A stretch of 64,000 nucleotides of DNA from Raineyella sp964528755 (GTDB taxonomy: Bacteria; Actinomycetota; Actinomycetes; Propionibacteriales; Propionibacteriaceae): the NCBI GenBank assembly GCA_964528755.1, contig CAZGWN010000002.1:50677-114676 (forward strand), given 5' to 3'. A model generated the notes under the pieces. It searched no databases. It saw only the letters and a list, made by a program, of their open reading frames with translations, and had not been told where the DNA came from. Shown one piece after another: positions 7,980 to 15,647 of this stretch; the first letter of the stretch is position 1; every line of letters starts with the position of its first letter. The position numbers were made by a program, and so were the translations under genes.

Positions 7980-8882
7980 TCAGCGATATCCGGCGGCGAG
8001 AACCTTCTCGACCGCGGTGACGATCGAGTCGCGGACCTCGGTCGGCAGTGCGTGGCGCGGCGGGCGAACCGTGCCACCCTTGTGGCCGGCCACCTCCTGG
8101 CCGAGCTTGATTGCCTGGACGAACCAGGTGTTGGAGTCCCAGCGCAGCACCGGGTGGAGGTCGCGGTAGATCGAGCGGGCCTTCAGCCACGCCTGCGGGT
8201 CGTCGGAGGTCGACAGCCGGTAGAGCTCGATGGTCGACTCGGGCAGGGCGTTGGTCCAGCCGGCGACCCAGCCGCGGGCGCCGTCGACACCCAGCTCGAA
8301 GACCACGTCATCGGCGCCGATGGAGACGTCCAGCCCCGGGGCCAGCTCCTTGATCTGCCAGATCCGCCGGACGTTGCCGGAGAAGTCCTTCACCGCCACG
8401 ATCAGGCCCTCGCCGAACAGCCGGGCCAGCAGCTCGGGGTGCAGGTCGACCTTGGTGTCGATCGGGTTGTTGTACGCCAGCACCGGCAGTCCGATCTTCG
8501 CGACGGCGCGGAAGTGTTCCACGACGTCGTCGTCGGAGGCGCGGTAGCCGTTCGGCGGCAGCAGCATCAGGGCCTTCGCGCCGGCCTGCGCGGCGTGCTC
8601 GGCATGCCGGACGCTCTCCGCGGTGGAGTACGCGCCGCATCCGGGGATCACCACGACGCCCTCGGGCGCGGCCTCGATGGCGGTCTCGACCACCCGGTGC
8701 CGCTCGTCCTCGGTGAGCGACTGGTACTCGCCCAGCGAACCGTTCGGGATGATCCCGTCGGCTCCCTTGGCGCCGAGGAAGGCGACGTGCTCGGCGTACG
8801 CGTCGTAGTCGACCGAGAAGTCGTCATGGAGGGGGAGGGTGGTGGCGACGTTGACGCCGGTCCACAGTTTGGTTTCGGTCAC
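7980..8882 (-). CDS. delta1-pyrroline-4-hydroxy-2-carboxylate deaminase (DHDPS/NAL family)
   Basis: Class I aldolase-fold enzyme of 300 residues related to dihydrodipicolinate synthase. The Schiff-base lysine is in VAVKDFSG (Lys about 165) and the partner tyrosine in LAYNNP (Tyr about 137); GIIPNGSLGEYQSLTEDER is the N-terminal family signature. In a cluster with hydroxyproline epimerase and KGSADH the expected reaction is deamination/dehydration of pyrroline-4-hydroxy-2-carboxylate to 2-oxoglutarate semialdehyde. The sequence alone would also allow another DHDPS-like aldolase, so the call rests on context. Start is GTG at 8882. It is the first gene after the promoter region at 8883-9049. Confidence 0.9.
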   Translation of the reverse strand: MTETKLWTGVNVATTLPLHDDFSVDYDAYAEHVAFLGAKGADGIIPNGSLGEYQSLTEDERHRVVETAIEAAPEGVVVIPGCGAYSTAESVRHAEHAAQAGAKALMLLPPNGYRASDDDVVEHFRAVAKIGLPVLAYNNPIDTKVDLHPELLARLFGEGLIVAVKDFSGNVRRIWQIKELAPGLDVSIGADDVVFELGVDGARGWVAGWTNALPESTIELYRLSTSDDPQAWLKARSIYRDLHPVLRWDSNTWFVQAIKLGQEVAGHKGGTVRPPRHALPTEVRDSIVTAVEKVLAAGYR

Positions 8883-8965
8883 GATGGTTCTCCGCTTCTG
8901 GAGGGGTGGTGGGTGGCTGGTGGATCGGACCCGGCGCCTCCATCGGCGGGGTCATAAAAATCGCT

Positions 8966-8989
8966 ATGTAACATGTAGCATTGTACTAC
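8966..8989 (-). promoter_or_regulatory. candidate promoter and operator of the hydroxyproline catabolic operon
   Basis: The 167-base gap 8883-9049 has an AT-rich core. A 9-base palindrome ATGT-A-ACAT covers 8966-8974. GTAG (8975-8978) and CTAC (8986-8989) form an inverted repeat with a 7-base centre that, read on the minus strand, contains the -10-like hexamer TACAAT. No convincing -35 is visible. A FadR-type GntR repressor bound here would block RNA polymerase; the natural candidate is the GntR encoded at 6182-6898. The promoter role is inferred. Confidence 0.5.
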
Positions 8990-9049
8990 GCTCGGTACAC
9001 CGAAGCCAGTACGCGACCGTATCAAACGGAACGGACCGGACCGGGATTC

Positions 9050-10537
9050 TCATGCTGCCGCCGACGGGTCCGGGGCCCCGCCCGGGAACTGGGTACGGGT
9101 CCAGGCCTCGACGCCGGCGGCGTCGATGGGCAGAGCCGACGACAGGACCTCCGAGCCGGTCGGGGTGACGAGCACGTCGTCCTCGAGGCGGACGCCGATG
9201 CCACGCAGCTCGGGCGGCACGGCGGCGTCGTTGGCGTGGAAGTACAGCCCCGGCTCGACCGTCATCACCACCCCCGGCACCAGTGGTGCGCCCTGGTAGG
9301 TCTCGTACGTCGAGTGCGAGCAGTCGTGCACGTCCAGGCCGAGGTGGTGGCCGATGCCGCAGACGAGCCACCGGCGGTGCTGCTGGCCCTGGGGGGACAG
9401 CGCCTCGTCGACCGACACCGGCAGCAGGCCCCAGTCGTCCAGGCCGCGGGCGATCACCTCCATCGCCGCGTAGTGGAAGTCCAGGTACTCGGTGCCGGGG
9501 CGGACCTGGGCCAGCCCCGCCCGGTGGGCCTTCTCGACCAGGTCGTGCACCGCGCGCTGCTCGGCGGAGAACGAGCCCGACGCCGGGATGGTCCGGGTGA
9601 CGTCAGCGGTGTAGAGCGAGTTCGCCTCCACTCCCATGTCGAGCAGGATCGCCTCCTCGGGCAGGATCGGCCCGTCGCAGCGGACCCAGTGCAGCACCGG
9701 GGCGTGGGGTCCGGAACCGACGATGCTGGCGTAGCCCGGACCGTTCCCGTAGGTGCGAGACCACCGGTCGAAGGTGCCCTGCAGCCAGCGCTCCCCGAGG
9801 TCGTCCGCGATGGCGTGGGGGATCTCGGCGGCGGTCGCGGCGAACCCCCCGACCGTCGCATCGATCGCTTCGCGCAGTTGCCCGATCTCCCAGTCGTCCT
9901 TGACCATCCGCAGGTCCGACAGCACCCGGTCGAGGTCGCCTGAGGGGGTCAGGCCGTACGCCGTACGGGTATCGGCCGCCACCGACGCGCTCGCCAGGCC
10001 TCCGTGCAGCCGGGAAGCGGCGTCGGGCAGGGCGCTCAGCGGGGCGACCGTGGCGTCCAGGGCGTCCGCCCACTCGGCCAGGCCGGCGGCCGGGCCGACC
10101 CACAGCTCGCCGTGGGCGGCGCTGGAGAAGAAGCCGGCGTCCCCGGGCCGGTACGGCTCGGGCAGGTAGAGCACGGCGTCGTGGCCGGTGGCGGTCGGGT
10201 GCAGGACCAGCACCGCGTCCTCGACCTGGCACCCGGTCAGCCAGACGAAACCGCTGTCGGCCCGGAAGGCGTACGAGCAGTCGTTGTTGCGCACCGGCGC
10301 GGTGCCGGCGGCAACCACGAGGGTCTGACCGGGGAAGGCGGCGCTGAGCCGCTCCCGGTGGGCGGCGGCGGCCTCGGCGGTGCCCGGCGCCAGGGGCGGG
10401 GTGTACGTCTGCGGGGTCCAGCCCTGCGCGATGAAGTCGGTGAACGCGGGAATGTCCTTCAACCGGGGGGTGCGGGTCCCGGCGTACGGGGGACGGCCTC
10501 CCCCGGTGTGCTGGTGGATGGGTGTGGTGGTCGTCAT
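9050..10537 (-). CDS. pepP: Xaa-Pro aminopeptidase (aminopeptidase P, M24B)
   Basis: Metallopeptidase of 495 residues that removes the N-terminal residue from peptides with (hydroxy)proline in second position. The N-terminal domain (FAFPGQTLVVAAG-like, GFVWLTGC) and the pita-bread catalytic domain are both present. The five metal ligands are visible: Asp in LLDMGVEANSLYTADVTRT (two Asp), His in GIGHHLGLDVHD, Glu in MTVEPGLYF and Glu in GVRLEDDVLVT. No signal peptide is seen, so it is cytoplasmic. It overlaps the proline iminopeptidase gene by four bases (ATGA), and both sit directly upstream of the hydroxyproline operon, which suggests they release Hyp from imported peptides. Confidence 0.93.
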   Translation of the reverse strand: MTTTTPIHQHTGGGRPPYAGTRTPRLKDIPAFTDFIAQGWTPQTYTPPLAPGTAEAAAAHRERLSAAFPGQTLVVAAGTAPVRNNDCSYAFRADSGFVWLTGCQVEDAVLVLHPTATGHDAVLYLPEPYRPGDAGFFSSAAHGELWVGPAAGLAEWADALDATVAPLSALPDAASRLHGGLASASVAADTRTAYGLTPSGDLDRVLSDLRMVKDDWEIGQLREAIDATVGGFAATAAEIPHAIADDLGERWLQGTFDRWSRTYGNGPGYASIVGSGPHAPVLHWVRCDGPILPEEAILLDMGVEANSLYTADVTRTIPASGSFSAEQRAVHDLVEKAHRAGLAQVRPGTEYLDFHYAAMEVIARGLDDWGLLPVSVDEALSPQGQQHRRWLVCGIGHHLGLDVHDCSHSTYETYQGAPLVPGVVMTVEPGLYFHANDAAVPPELRGIGVRLEDDVLVTPTGSEVLSSALPIDAAGVEAWTRTQFPGGAPDPSAAA

Positions 10538-11832
10538 CGTTGCTCTCCTCCCCGGTCCCGGACGATCTCCCGCAGCCGGGGGAGAACGCGACCGGAACCG
10601 ATTCCGTCGTGCTCGAACTCGTTGGTGACCCAGGCCTGTGCGTTGCCCACCCGCGCGACGGTGTCCAACTGGAGGCCCGAGTCGACGTACATGTCGTCGA
10701 AGTACACCGCCGCGGCGAGAGGCACCTCATTGGCCGCCAACCGGTCCAGGTCATAGATCCTGCTCCAGGTCGCACGCCGCGCCAGCGCATGCACCGCCGG
10801 GCCGAACCCGCGCAGCAGCCGCACCTGCTCGAACATCCAGGGGAAGGCCATCTCCCCGGTGAACAGCAGCGGACGCCGCGACGGGTCGAACTGGGGCCGG
10901 CGGTCCCGTTCATGTTGCGCGGCCCAGTCGATCGGGCCGTTGTCACCATCACCGTAGATCGATTCCTGCATGGTCCAGAAGAGGGGGCCGCCCGCCTGGG
11001 ACGATCGGGTCTGCACCTGCTCCAGGAATCCGTGGGACAGCCGGCCCGGTGCGACGAAGGCGTTCTCCACCAGCCAGTGCATCCGCTCGAACCCGGGCTT
11101 CATGCCGAAGTCGATGCCCAGGGACTGGAAACGCTCCACGGTCAGCCGGTCGCCGTCGGGCAGGCGGACGTCGTGGCCGCCGAGGTGGTCGGCGATCGCG
11201 GCGACGCGGTCGACGTCTGCCGGGAACCGCCGGTAGAACTCGGCCGTCTTGGCCTCCACCCGGCCGAAGGTGCGCCGGTAGACCTCGGGTGCGCTCGGCG
11301 GCAGCCCGGCCATCCCGCCGCACACGTAGCAGGCGGCGAGGGCCTCGGGGGCCAACGACAGGTAGGTCAGGGTCAGCCATCCGCCGTACGACTGCGCCAG
11401 TGTGGCCCACTTCGCGCCGCCGTACACGGTGGTGCGGACGTGCTCCAGGTCACGGACGATGGAGTCGGCCCGGAAGCAGGCGAGGAAGTCCGCGCCCGCC
11501 TCGCCGCGCCCGCCCGCTCGCCCGTGGTCCAGCGCCTCCACCTGATCGGCGTCGACAGGGCTGCTGGCCCCGGTGCCGCGCTGGTCGACCATCACCAGTC
11601 GGTAGTGCTTGACCGCCTCCCCGATCCATCCGGATGCGTCGACCGGGCGGGGGTTCGCCCCGCCCGGGCCGCCCTGCAGGTAGGTCAGCAGCGGCAGTTC
11701 CTCGCGTCGCCGGTCGGGGTCGGTCAGTTCCCGGACGAACACCTCGATCGCCGGTGAGTCGGGGTCACCCCACACCAGCGGGACGGGAACCCTGAACTCG
11801 CGCACCCACAGACCCGGCAGTCCGTACTCCAT
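10534..11832 (-). CDS. alpha/beta hydrolase, proline iminopeptidase-like (S33)
   Basis: Serine hydrolase of 432 residues matching the larger prolyl aminopeptidase subgroup. Motifs in order: LTYLQGGPGGANPRP (oxyanion HGGP-like), MVDQRGTGASSP, nucleophile elbow LAQSYGGWLTLTYL, then acid VYFDDMYVDSGLQLD and His NEFEHDGI near the C-terminus. DQRGxG and GQSYGG-type elbows are characteristic of proline iminopeptidases, which cleave N-terminal Pro or Hyp. No signal peptide. The gene lies 74 bases after the last ABC ATPase gene and overlaps the Xaa-Pro aminopeptidase gene, so the two enzymes would process imported peptides alternately. Confidence 0.88.
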   Translation of the reverse strand: MEYGLPGLWVREFRVPVPLVWGDPDSPAIEVFVRELTDPDRRREELPLLTYLQGGPGGANPRPVDASGWIGEAVKHYRLVMVDQRGTGASSPVDADQVEALDHGRAGGRGEAGADFLACFRADSIVRDLEHVRTTVYGGAKWATLAQSYGGWLTLTYLSLAPEALAACYVCGGMAGLPPSAPEVYRRTFGRVEAKTAEFYRRFPADVDRVAAIADHLGGHDVRLPDGDRLTVERFQSLGIDFGMKPGFERMHWLVENAFVAPGRLSHGFLEQVQTRSSQAGGPLFWTMQESIYGDGDNGPIDWAAQHERDRRPQFDPSRRPLLFTGEMAFPWMFEQVRLLRGFGPAVHALARRATWSRIYDLDRLAANEVPLAAAVYFDDMYVDSGLQLDTVARVGNAQAWVTNEFEHDGIGSGRVLPRLREIVRDRGGEQR

Positions 11833-11855
11833 GCCTCTCCTCTTGCCTCCTCGTC

Positions 11856-11911
11856 CGGTCTACCGGACGGTCCCGCTTTCGGTCTACCGACGGTTCTGAT
11901 CCCGGTCTACC
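11856..11911. repeat. three direct repeats CGGTCTACC at an operon junction
   Basis: CGGTCTACC occurs at 11856-11864, 11880-11888 and 11903-11911, about 23-24 bases apart, and the last copy contains the stop codon of the upstream ABC ATPase gene (minus strand). The first copy lies in a 7-base-arm palindrome GTCCGGT-CT-ACCGGAC. This looks like local tandem duplication of the gene end; a role as an intra-operon attenuator is possible but unproven. Confidence 0.55.
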
Positions 11912-12785
11912 CGGCCGGCGCGACCGCCCCAGCCCGCTCGCCGGCCCTGCGGGCCTGGTTGCGACGCCGGGCCGCATCCCAGTCGGGCCGGATCCGCGGG
12001 ATGGCGGCCAGCAGGGTCTTCGTGTAGGCGTCCTCGGGACGGTCGAAAACGGCGTCCCGATCGCCCAGCTCGACGATCCTGCCCTGACTCATCACGGCCA
12101 CCCGGGTGGCGATCTGGCGCACCACCGCGAGGTCGTGGGCGATGAACAGGTAGCTGAACCCCTCCTCCCGCTGCAGTTCACGCAACAGGTTGATGATCTG
12201 CGCCTGCACCGACACATCCAGTGCCGAGACGGCCTCGTCACAGATGACGAGTTTGGGCCGGACCGCCAGCGCCCGGGCGATGCCGATCCGCTGCGCCTGC
12301 CCGCCCGAGAACTGTGCGGGGTGGCGCCGGGACCAGGCCGGGTCCAGCCCGACCCGCTCCATCAGACCGCGGGTGAAGCCGGTCGGCCCGCCGGGGATCG
12401 GGCGCTTCTGGTAGCGCAGGGGGGCGGTGACGATGTCCTCGACGGTGTGTCGTGGGTTGAGCGAGGAGTACGGATCCTGGAAGATCACCTGGACCTGGGA
12501 GCGGAACTCGTGCAGCCGCGGGCCGGTCAGTCGGGTGACGTCCCGCCCGTCCAGGCTGATGTCGCCCGAGGTCGGGTCGATCAGCCGGGCGATCATCCGG
12601 GCCACGGTCGACTTGCCCGAGCCGGACTCACCGACCAGGGCGAGGGTCTCGCCGGGGTAGATGTCGAGCGACACGTCGTCGACCGCGCGGAAGGTCTGGG
12701 CCGGCCGGAACAGTCCGGCGGTGCCGGACACCGGGAACTCCTTGACCAACTCGCAGGCCTGCAACAGCGGCGCGGGGAGACTCAT
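11907..12785 (-). CDS. oligopeptide ABC transporter ATPase (DppF/OppF type)
   Basis: ATP-binding protein of 292 residues. Walker A GESGSGKST, Q-loop in VIFQDPYSSLNPRHTVEDI, signature FSGGQAQRIGIARAL, Walker B LVICDEAVSALD and switch His in LFIAHDLAV. The SSLNPR segment and the C-terminal extension after the D-loop are typical of peptide/nickel transporter ATPases. It would pair with the second ATPase (overlap of four bases) on the cytoplasmic side of the two permeases. With its neighbours it forms a complete peptide importer placed between an arabinofuranosidase and proline peptidases. Confidence 0.92.
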   Translation of the reverse strand: MSLPAPLLQACELVKEFPVSGTAGLFRPAQTFRAVDDVSLDIYPGETLALVGESGSGKSTVARMIARLIDPTSGDISLDGRDVTRLTGPRLHEFRSQVQVIFQDPYSSLNPRHTVEDIVTAPLRYQKRPIPGGPTGFTRGLMERVGLDPAWSRRHPAQFSGGQAQRIGIARALAVRPKLVICDEAVSALDVSVQAQIINLLRELQREEGFSYLFIAHDLAVVRQIATRVAVMSQGRIVELGDRDAVFDRPEDAYTKTLLAAIPRIRPDWDAARRRNQARRAGERAGAVAPAG

Positions 12786-13678
12786 CGGTCGGCCCCCTCC
12801 CCGTCGGCCCGGTCCAGGGTGCGCAGTTCGCCGATCTCGTCGTCGATCCGGGGGACGGCGTCGAGGAGCAACTGGGTGTACTCCTCGCGGGGGTCGGTGA
12901 AGATCTCCTCCACCGTGCCCCGTTCGACGAGCCTGCCGTGCCGCATCACCACGATGTGGTCGGTGGTCTCGCTGACCACCGCCAGGTCGTGGGTGATGAG
13001 GATCAGCCCGGTCCCGGTGGCGTGCCGGATCTCGGTGAGCAGGTCGAGGATCTGGGCCTGCACGGTGACGTCCAGCGCGGTGGTCGGCTCGTCGGCGATG
13101 ATCAGCTCCGGCTCCATGCTCAGCGCCATCGCGATCATCACCCGTTGCCGCATGCCGCCGGAGAACTGGTGCGGGTAGTGGTTGACCCGGCGGGCCGCGT
13201 CGCGGATGTGGACCTGCTCCATCGCCTCGATGGCGATCTTGTGGGCCTGCCGGCGGGTGACGGCCCGATGGTGGGACCGGTACGCCTCCTCGATCTGGGT
13301 GCCGACCGTGTAGTACGGGTTGAGGCAGGACAGCGGGTCCTGGAAGATCATCGCGATCCGGTCCCCGCGGAAGCCGCGCATCGCCCGTTCCCCGAGCGTC
13401 GCCAGGTCGGTCCCGTTGAACCGGATCGACCCGCTGCGCCGGGCGCCCGGGGGCAGCAGCCCCATGACCGCCAGGCTGGTCATCGACTTGCCCGAGCCGG
13501 ATTCGCCGACGATGCCCAGCGCGCCGCCGCGGGGCAGATCGAAGTCGATGTGACTGACCACCTCGTTGGCACCCGTCGGGGTCGGGAAGGCAACCGTCAG
13601 GTCGCGAACCTCGAGCATGGTGTCGGCTTGCGCAGTCCCTGTCATCGGTCGGTCTCTCGTTTCGGTCAGGATGCTCAT
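12782..13678 (-). CDS. oligopeptide ABC transporter ATPase (DppD/OppD type)
   Basis: ATPase of about 298 residues. Walker A GESGSGKSM (Ser-Met instead of the usual Ser-Thr, common in OppD), MIFQDPLSCLNPYYTVGTQ, signature FSGGMRQRVMIAMAL, Walker B LIIADEPTTALD, switch His LITHDLAVV. The start at 13678 gives an ATGA overlap with the preceding permease gene; an internal ATG at 13645 (MTGTAQAD) with GAGAGAC upstream is an alternative. The C-terminus overlaps the partner ATPase start. Expected to energise peptide uptake. Confidence 0.92.
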   Translation of the reverse strand: MSILTETRDRPMTGTAQADTMLEVRDLTVAFPTPTGANEVVSHIDFDLPRGGALGIVGESGSGKSMTSLAVMGLLPPGARRSGSIRFNGTDLATLGERAMRGFRGDRIAMIFQDPLSCLNPYYTVGTQIEEAYRSHHRAVTRRQAHKIAIEAMEQVHIRDAARRVNHYPHQFSGGMRQRVMIAMALSMEPELIIADEPTTALDVTVQAQILDLLTEIRHATGTGLILITHDLAVVSETTDHIVVMRHGRLVERGTVEEIFTDPREEYTQLLLDAVPRIDDEIGELRTLDRADGEGADR

Positions 13679-14673
13679 GCGGTGGCTCCGATCCGGACGC
13701 GGGGATCGATCACCGTGTAGACGAGATCGACCACCATGTTGCCGACGACCACCAGGAAGGCGGCCATCAGCGTGACCCCCATGATGACCGGCTGGTCGTT
13801 CTTGGTGATGGAGTCGGCGGCCATCTTGCCGACCCCGTTGAGCCCGAAGACGGTCTCGGTGATCAGGGCGCCGCCCAGCAGGCCGGCGAAGTCCATGCCG
13901 AAGATCGTCACGATCGGGGTCAGGGCCGGGCGCAGCGCGTGCCGGCGCCAGACCAGGTCGGGGCGCAGCCCCTTGGACCGAGCGGTACGCACGTAGTTCT
14001 CCTGCAGCGTCTCGATGACGTTGGCGCGAGTGAGCCGGGTGTACACCGAGGCGTAACCGATGGCGAGCACGATCCACGGCATGACGTAGTTGAGGAACCA
14101 CTGCACGGGGTCCTCGCCGAACGGCACCGCCTGTGGGAACGGCAGCCAGCGGAGCACCACCACGAGCACGTACTGCAGCGCCAGGGCGAGCACGTAATTC
14201 GGCACCGACATCCCCGTGTAGGTCAGGCCGGAGATGAACTTGTCGACGAAGGTGCCCTCCTTGACCGCGCTGATCAGGCCGGCGGAGACCCCGCCGAGGA
14301 GCCACAGCACCGCGGCGCCGACGGCGACCGTCGCCGAGACCGGGATGCGCTGGATCATCATGTCGGTGACGGCCTGGCTGGTCTGGAACGAGTAGCCCAG
14401 GCAGGGCGCCGCGCACTCCACCGCCCCGCCGCCGCTGCCGTACGAACGGCCGACGAAGAGCCCGGACAGGAAGGTCCAGAACTGGGTCCAGAACGGCTGG
14501 TCCAGGCCGAGGTTGTGGCGCAGCTGGTCGATCCGCTCCGGGGTGCAGTTCTTGCCGCAGATCTGCACCGCCGGGTCGGGGGAGAGGACGAAGAAGACGA
14601 CGTAGGTGAACAGACAAACCAGGAACAGGACGACGACCATGCCCAGCACCCGGTTGACGAGGTGGCGTGTCAT
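13675..14673 (-). CDS. oligopeptide ABC transporter permease (DppB type)
   Basis: Integral membrane protein of 332 residues with an N-terminal membrane segment (VLGMVVVLFLVCLFTYVVFF) and about five more in the BPD_transp_1 domain. The EAA-type loop is seen around NVIETLQENYVRTARSKGLRPD. The periplasm-facing insert between TM1 and TM2 is long, as in DppB/OppB, and contains two cysteine pairs (QICGKNCT). It is coupled by four-base overlaps to both neighbours. Confidence 0.92.
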   Translation of the reverse strand: MTRHLVNRVLGMVVVLFLVCLFTYVVFFVLSPDPAVQICGKNCTPERIDQLRHNLGLDQPFWTQFWTFLSGLFVGRSYGSGGGAVECAAPCLGYSFQTSQAVTDMMIQRIPVSATVAVGAAVLWLLGGVSAGLISAVKEGTFVDKFISGLTYTGMSVPNYVLALALQYVLVVVLRWLPFPQAVPFGEDPVQWFLNYVMPWIVLAIGYASVYTRLTRANVIETLQENYVRTARSKGLRPDLVWRRHALRPALTPIVTIFGMDFAGLLGGALITETVFGLNGVGKMAADSITKNDQPVIMGVTLMAAFLVVVGNMVVDLVYTVIDPRVRIGATA

Positions 14674-15644
14674 GACTGCAACTCACCGGCTTCCGCGACG
14701 CGCCGGACCCGATCGCCCAGCACCATGAAGGACAACACCAACAGGAAAAGGAAGGTCCCGGGGATGAGGAAGTACGTCGGGACAACCGCGTACCAGCTCG
14801 TCGAGGAGGCGATCATCTGGCCCCAGGACGGTGTCGGCGGGACGACGCCGACCCCCAGGAAGGACAGCCCGGCCTCGGTGCCGATATAGCCGGGGATGGA
14901 CATCGTCGTCATGACGACGATGGTCGGGATCAGGTTGGGCAGGATCTCCCGGAAGATGATCTGCGTCGGCGCCGCGCCCGAGGCCCGGGCCGACTCGACG
15001 AACTCGCGTTGCTTCAGACTGAGCGTCTGGCCGCGTACGATCCGGGCCAGGTAGGGCCAGCCGAACACCGAGATGACGATCACCAGCAGGAACTGCCGGT
15101 TCTCGGCGGGGAGGGCGGACAGCACGGCGATCATGAAGATCAGCGCCGGAAAGGCCATCAGAAACTCCATCACCCGCGAGATGATCGTGTCGACGATGCC
15201 GCCGAAGTAGCCGGCGACGAGGCCGAAGACCACGCCGAGGAAGGTGGTCAGTGCGGTGGCCGACAGGGCGATCGCCATGGACACCCGGGCGCCGTAGACG
15301 ATCCGGGCGAAGATGTCGCGTCCGCTGCCGGGCTCCACCCCGAACCAGTGGTCGGCGCTGATGCCGCCCCAGGACCCCAGCGGGATGCCACCCCAGTTGG
15401 GGTCGACGGCGGACTGGTCGAACTCGTACGGTCCCCAGCCGGAGACCTTGACGATGAGCGGTGCGAAGAGGGCCATCAGGATGATCAGGACGATGTATCC
15501 CGAGCTCAGGATCGTCGCCGTGTCACGGAAGAACTCGCGGACCAGGCGCGTCACCCGGCGGGGCGGCGACGCGAGAGCAGTTGTCTCTCCCGCGTCGCCA
15601 CCCGGCGCGCCTTCGACCTCGAGAACGGTCGAAGCGATAGCCAT
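14670..15644 (-). CDS. oligopeptide ABC transporter permease (DppC type)
   Basis: Membrane protein of 324 residues with the DppC layout: a cytoplasmic N-terminal tail, first membrane segment around SSGYIVLIILMALFAPLIVKV, an extracytoplasmic loop, then five segments with the EAA loop KQREFVESARASGAAPTQIIFREILPN-like near residue 230. It pairs with the DppB permease to form the channel. It starts four bases downstream of the binding-protein gene stop and overlaps the DppB gene start. Confidence 0.92.
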   Translation of the reverse strand: MAIASTVLEVEGAPGGDAGETTALASPPRRVTRLVREFFRDTATILSSGYIVLIILMALFAPLIVKVSGWGPYEFDQSAVDPNWGGIPLGSWGGISADHWFGVEPGSGRDIFARIVYGARVSMAIALSATALTTFLGVVFGLVAGYFGGIVDTIISRVMEFLMAFPALIFMIAVLSALPAENRQFLLVIVISVFGWPYLARIVRGQTLSLKQREFVESARASGAAPTQIIFREILPNLIPTIVVMTTMSIPGYIGTEAGLSFLGVGVVPPTPSWGQMIASSTSWYAVVPTYFLIPGTFLFLLVLSFMVLGDRVRRVAEAGELQS

Positions 15645-15647
15645 CGG

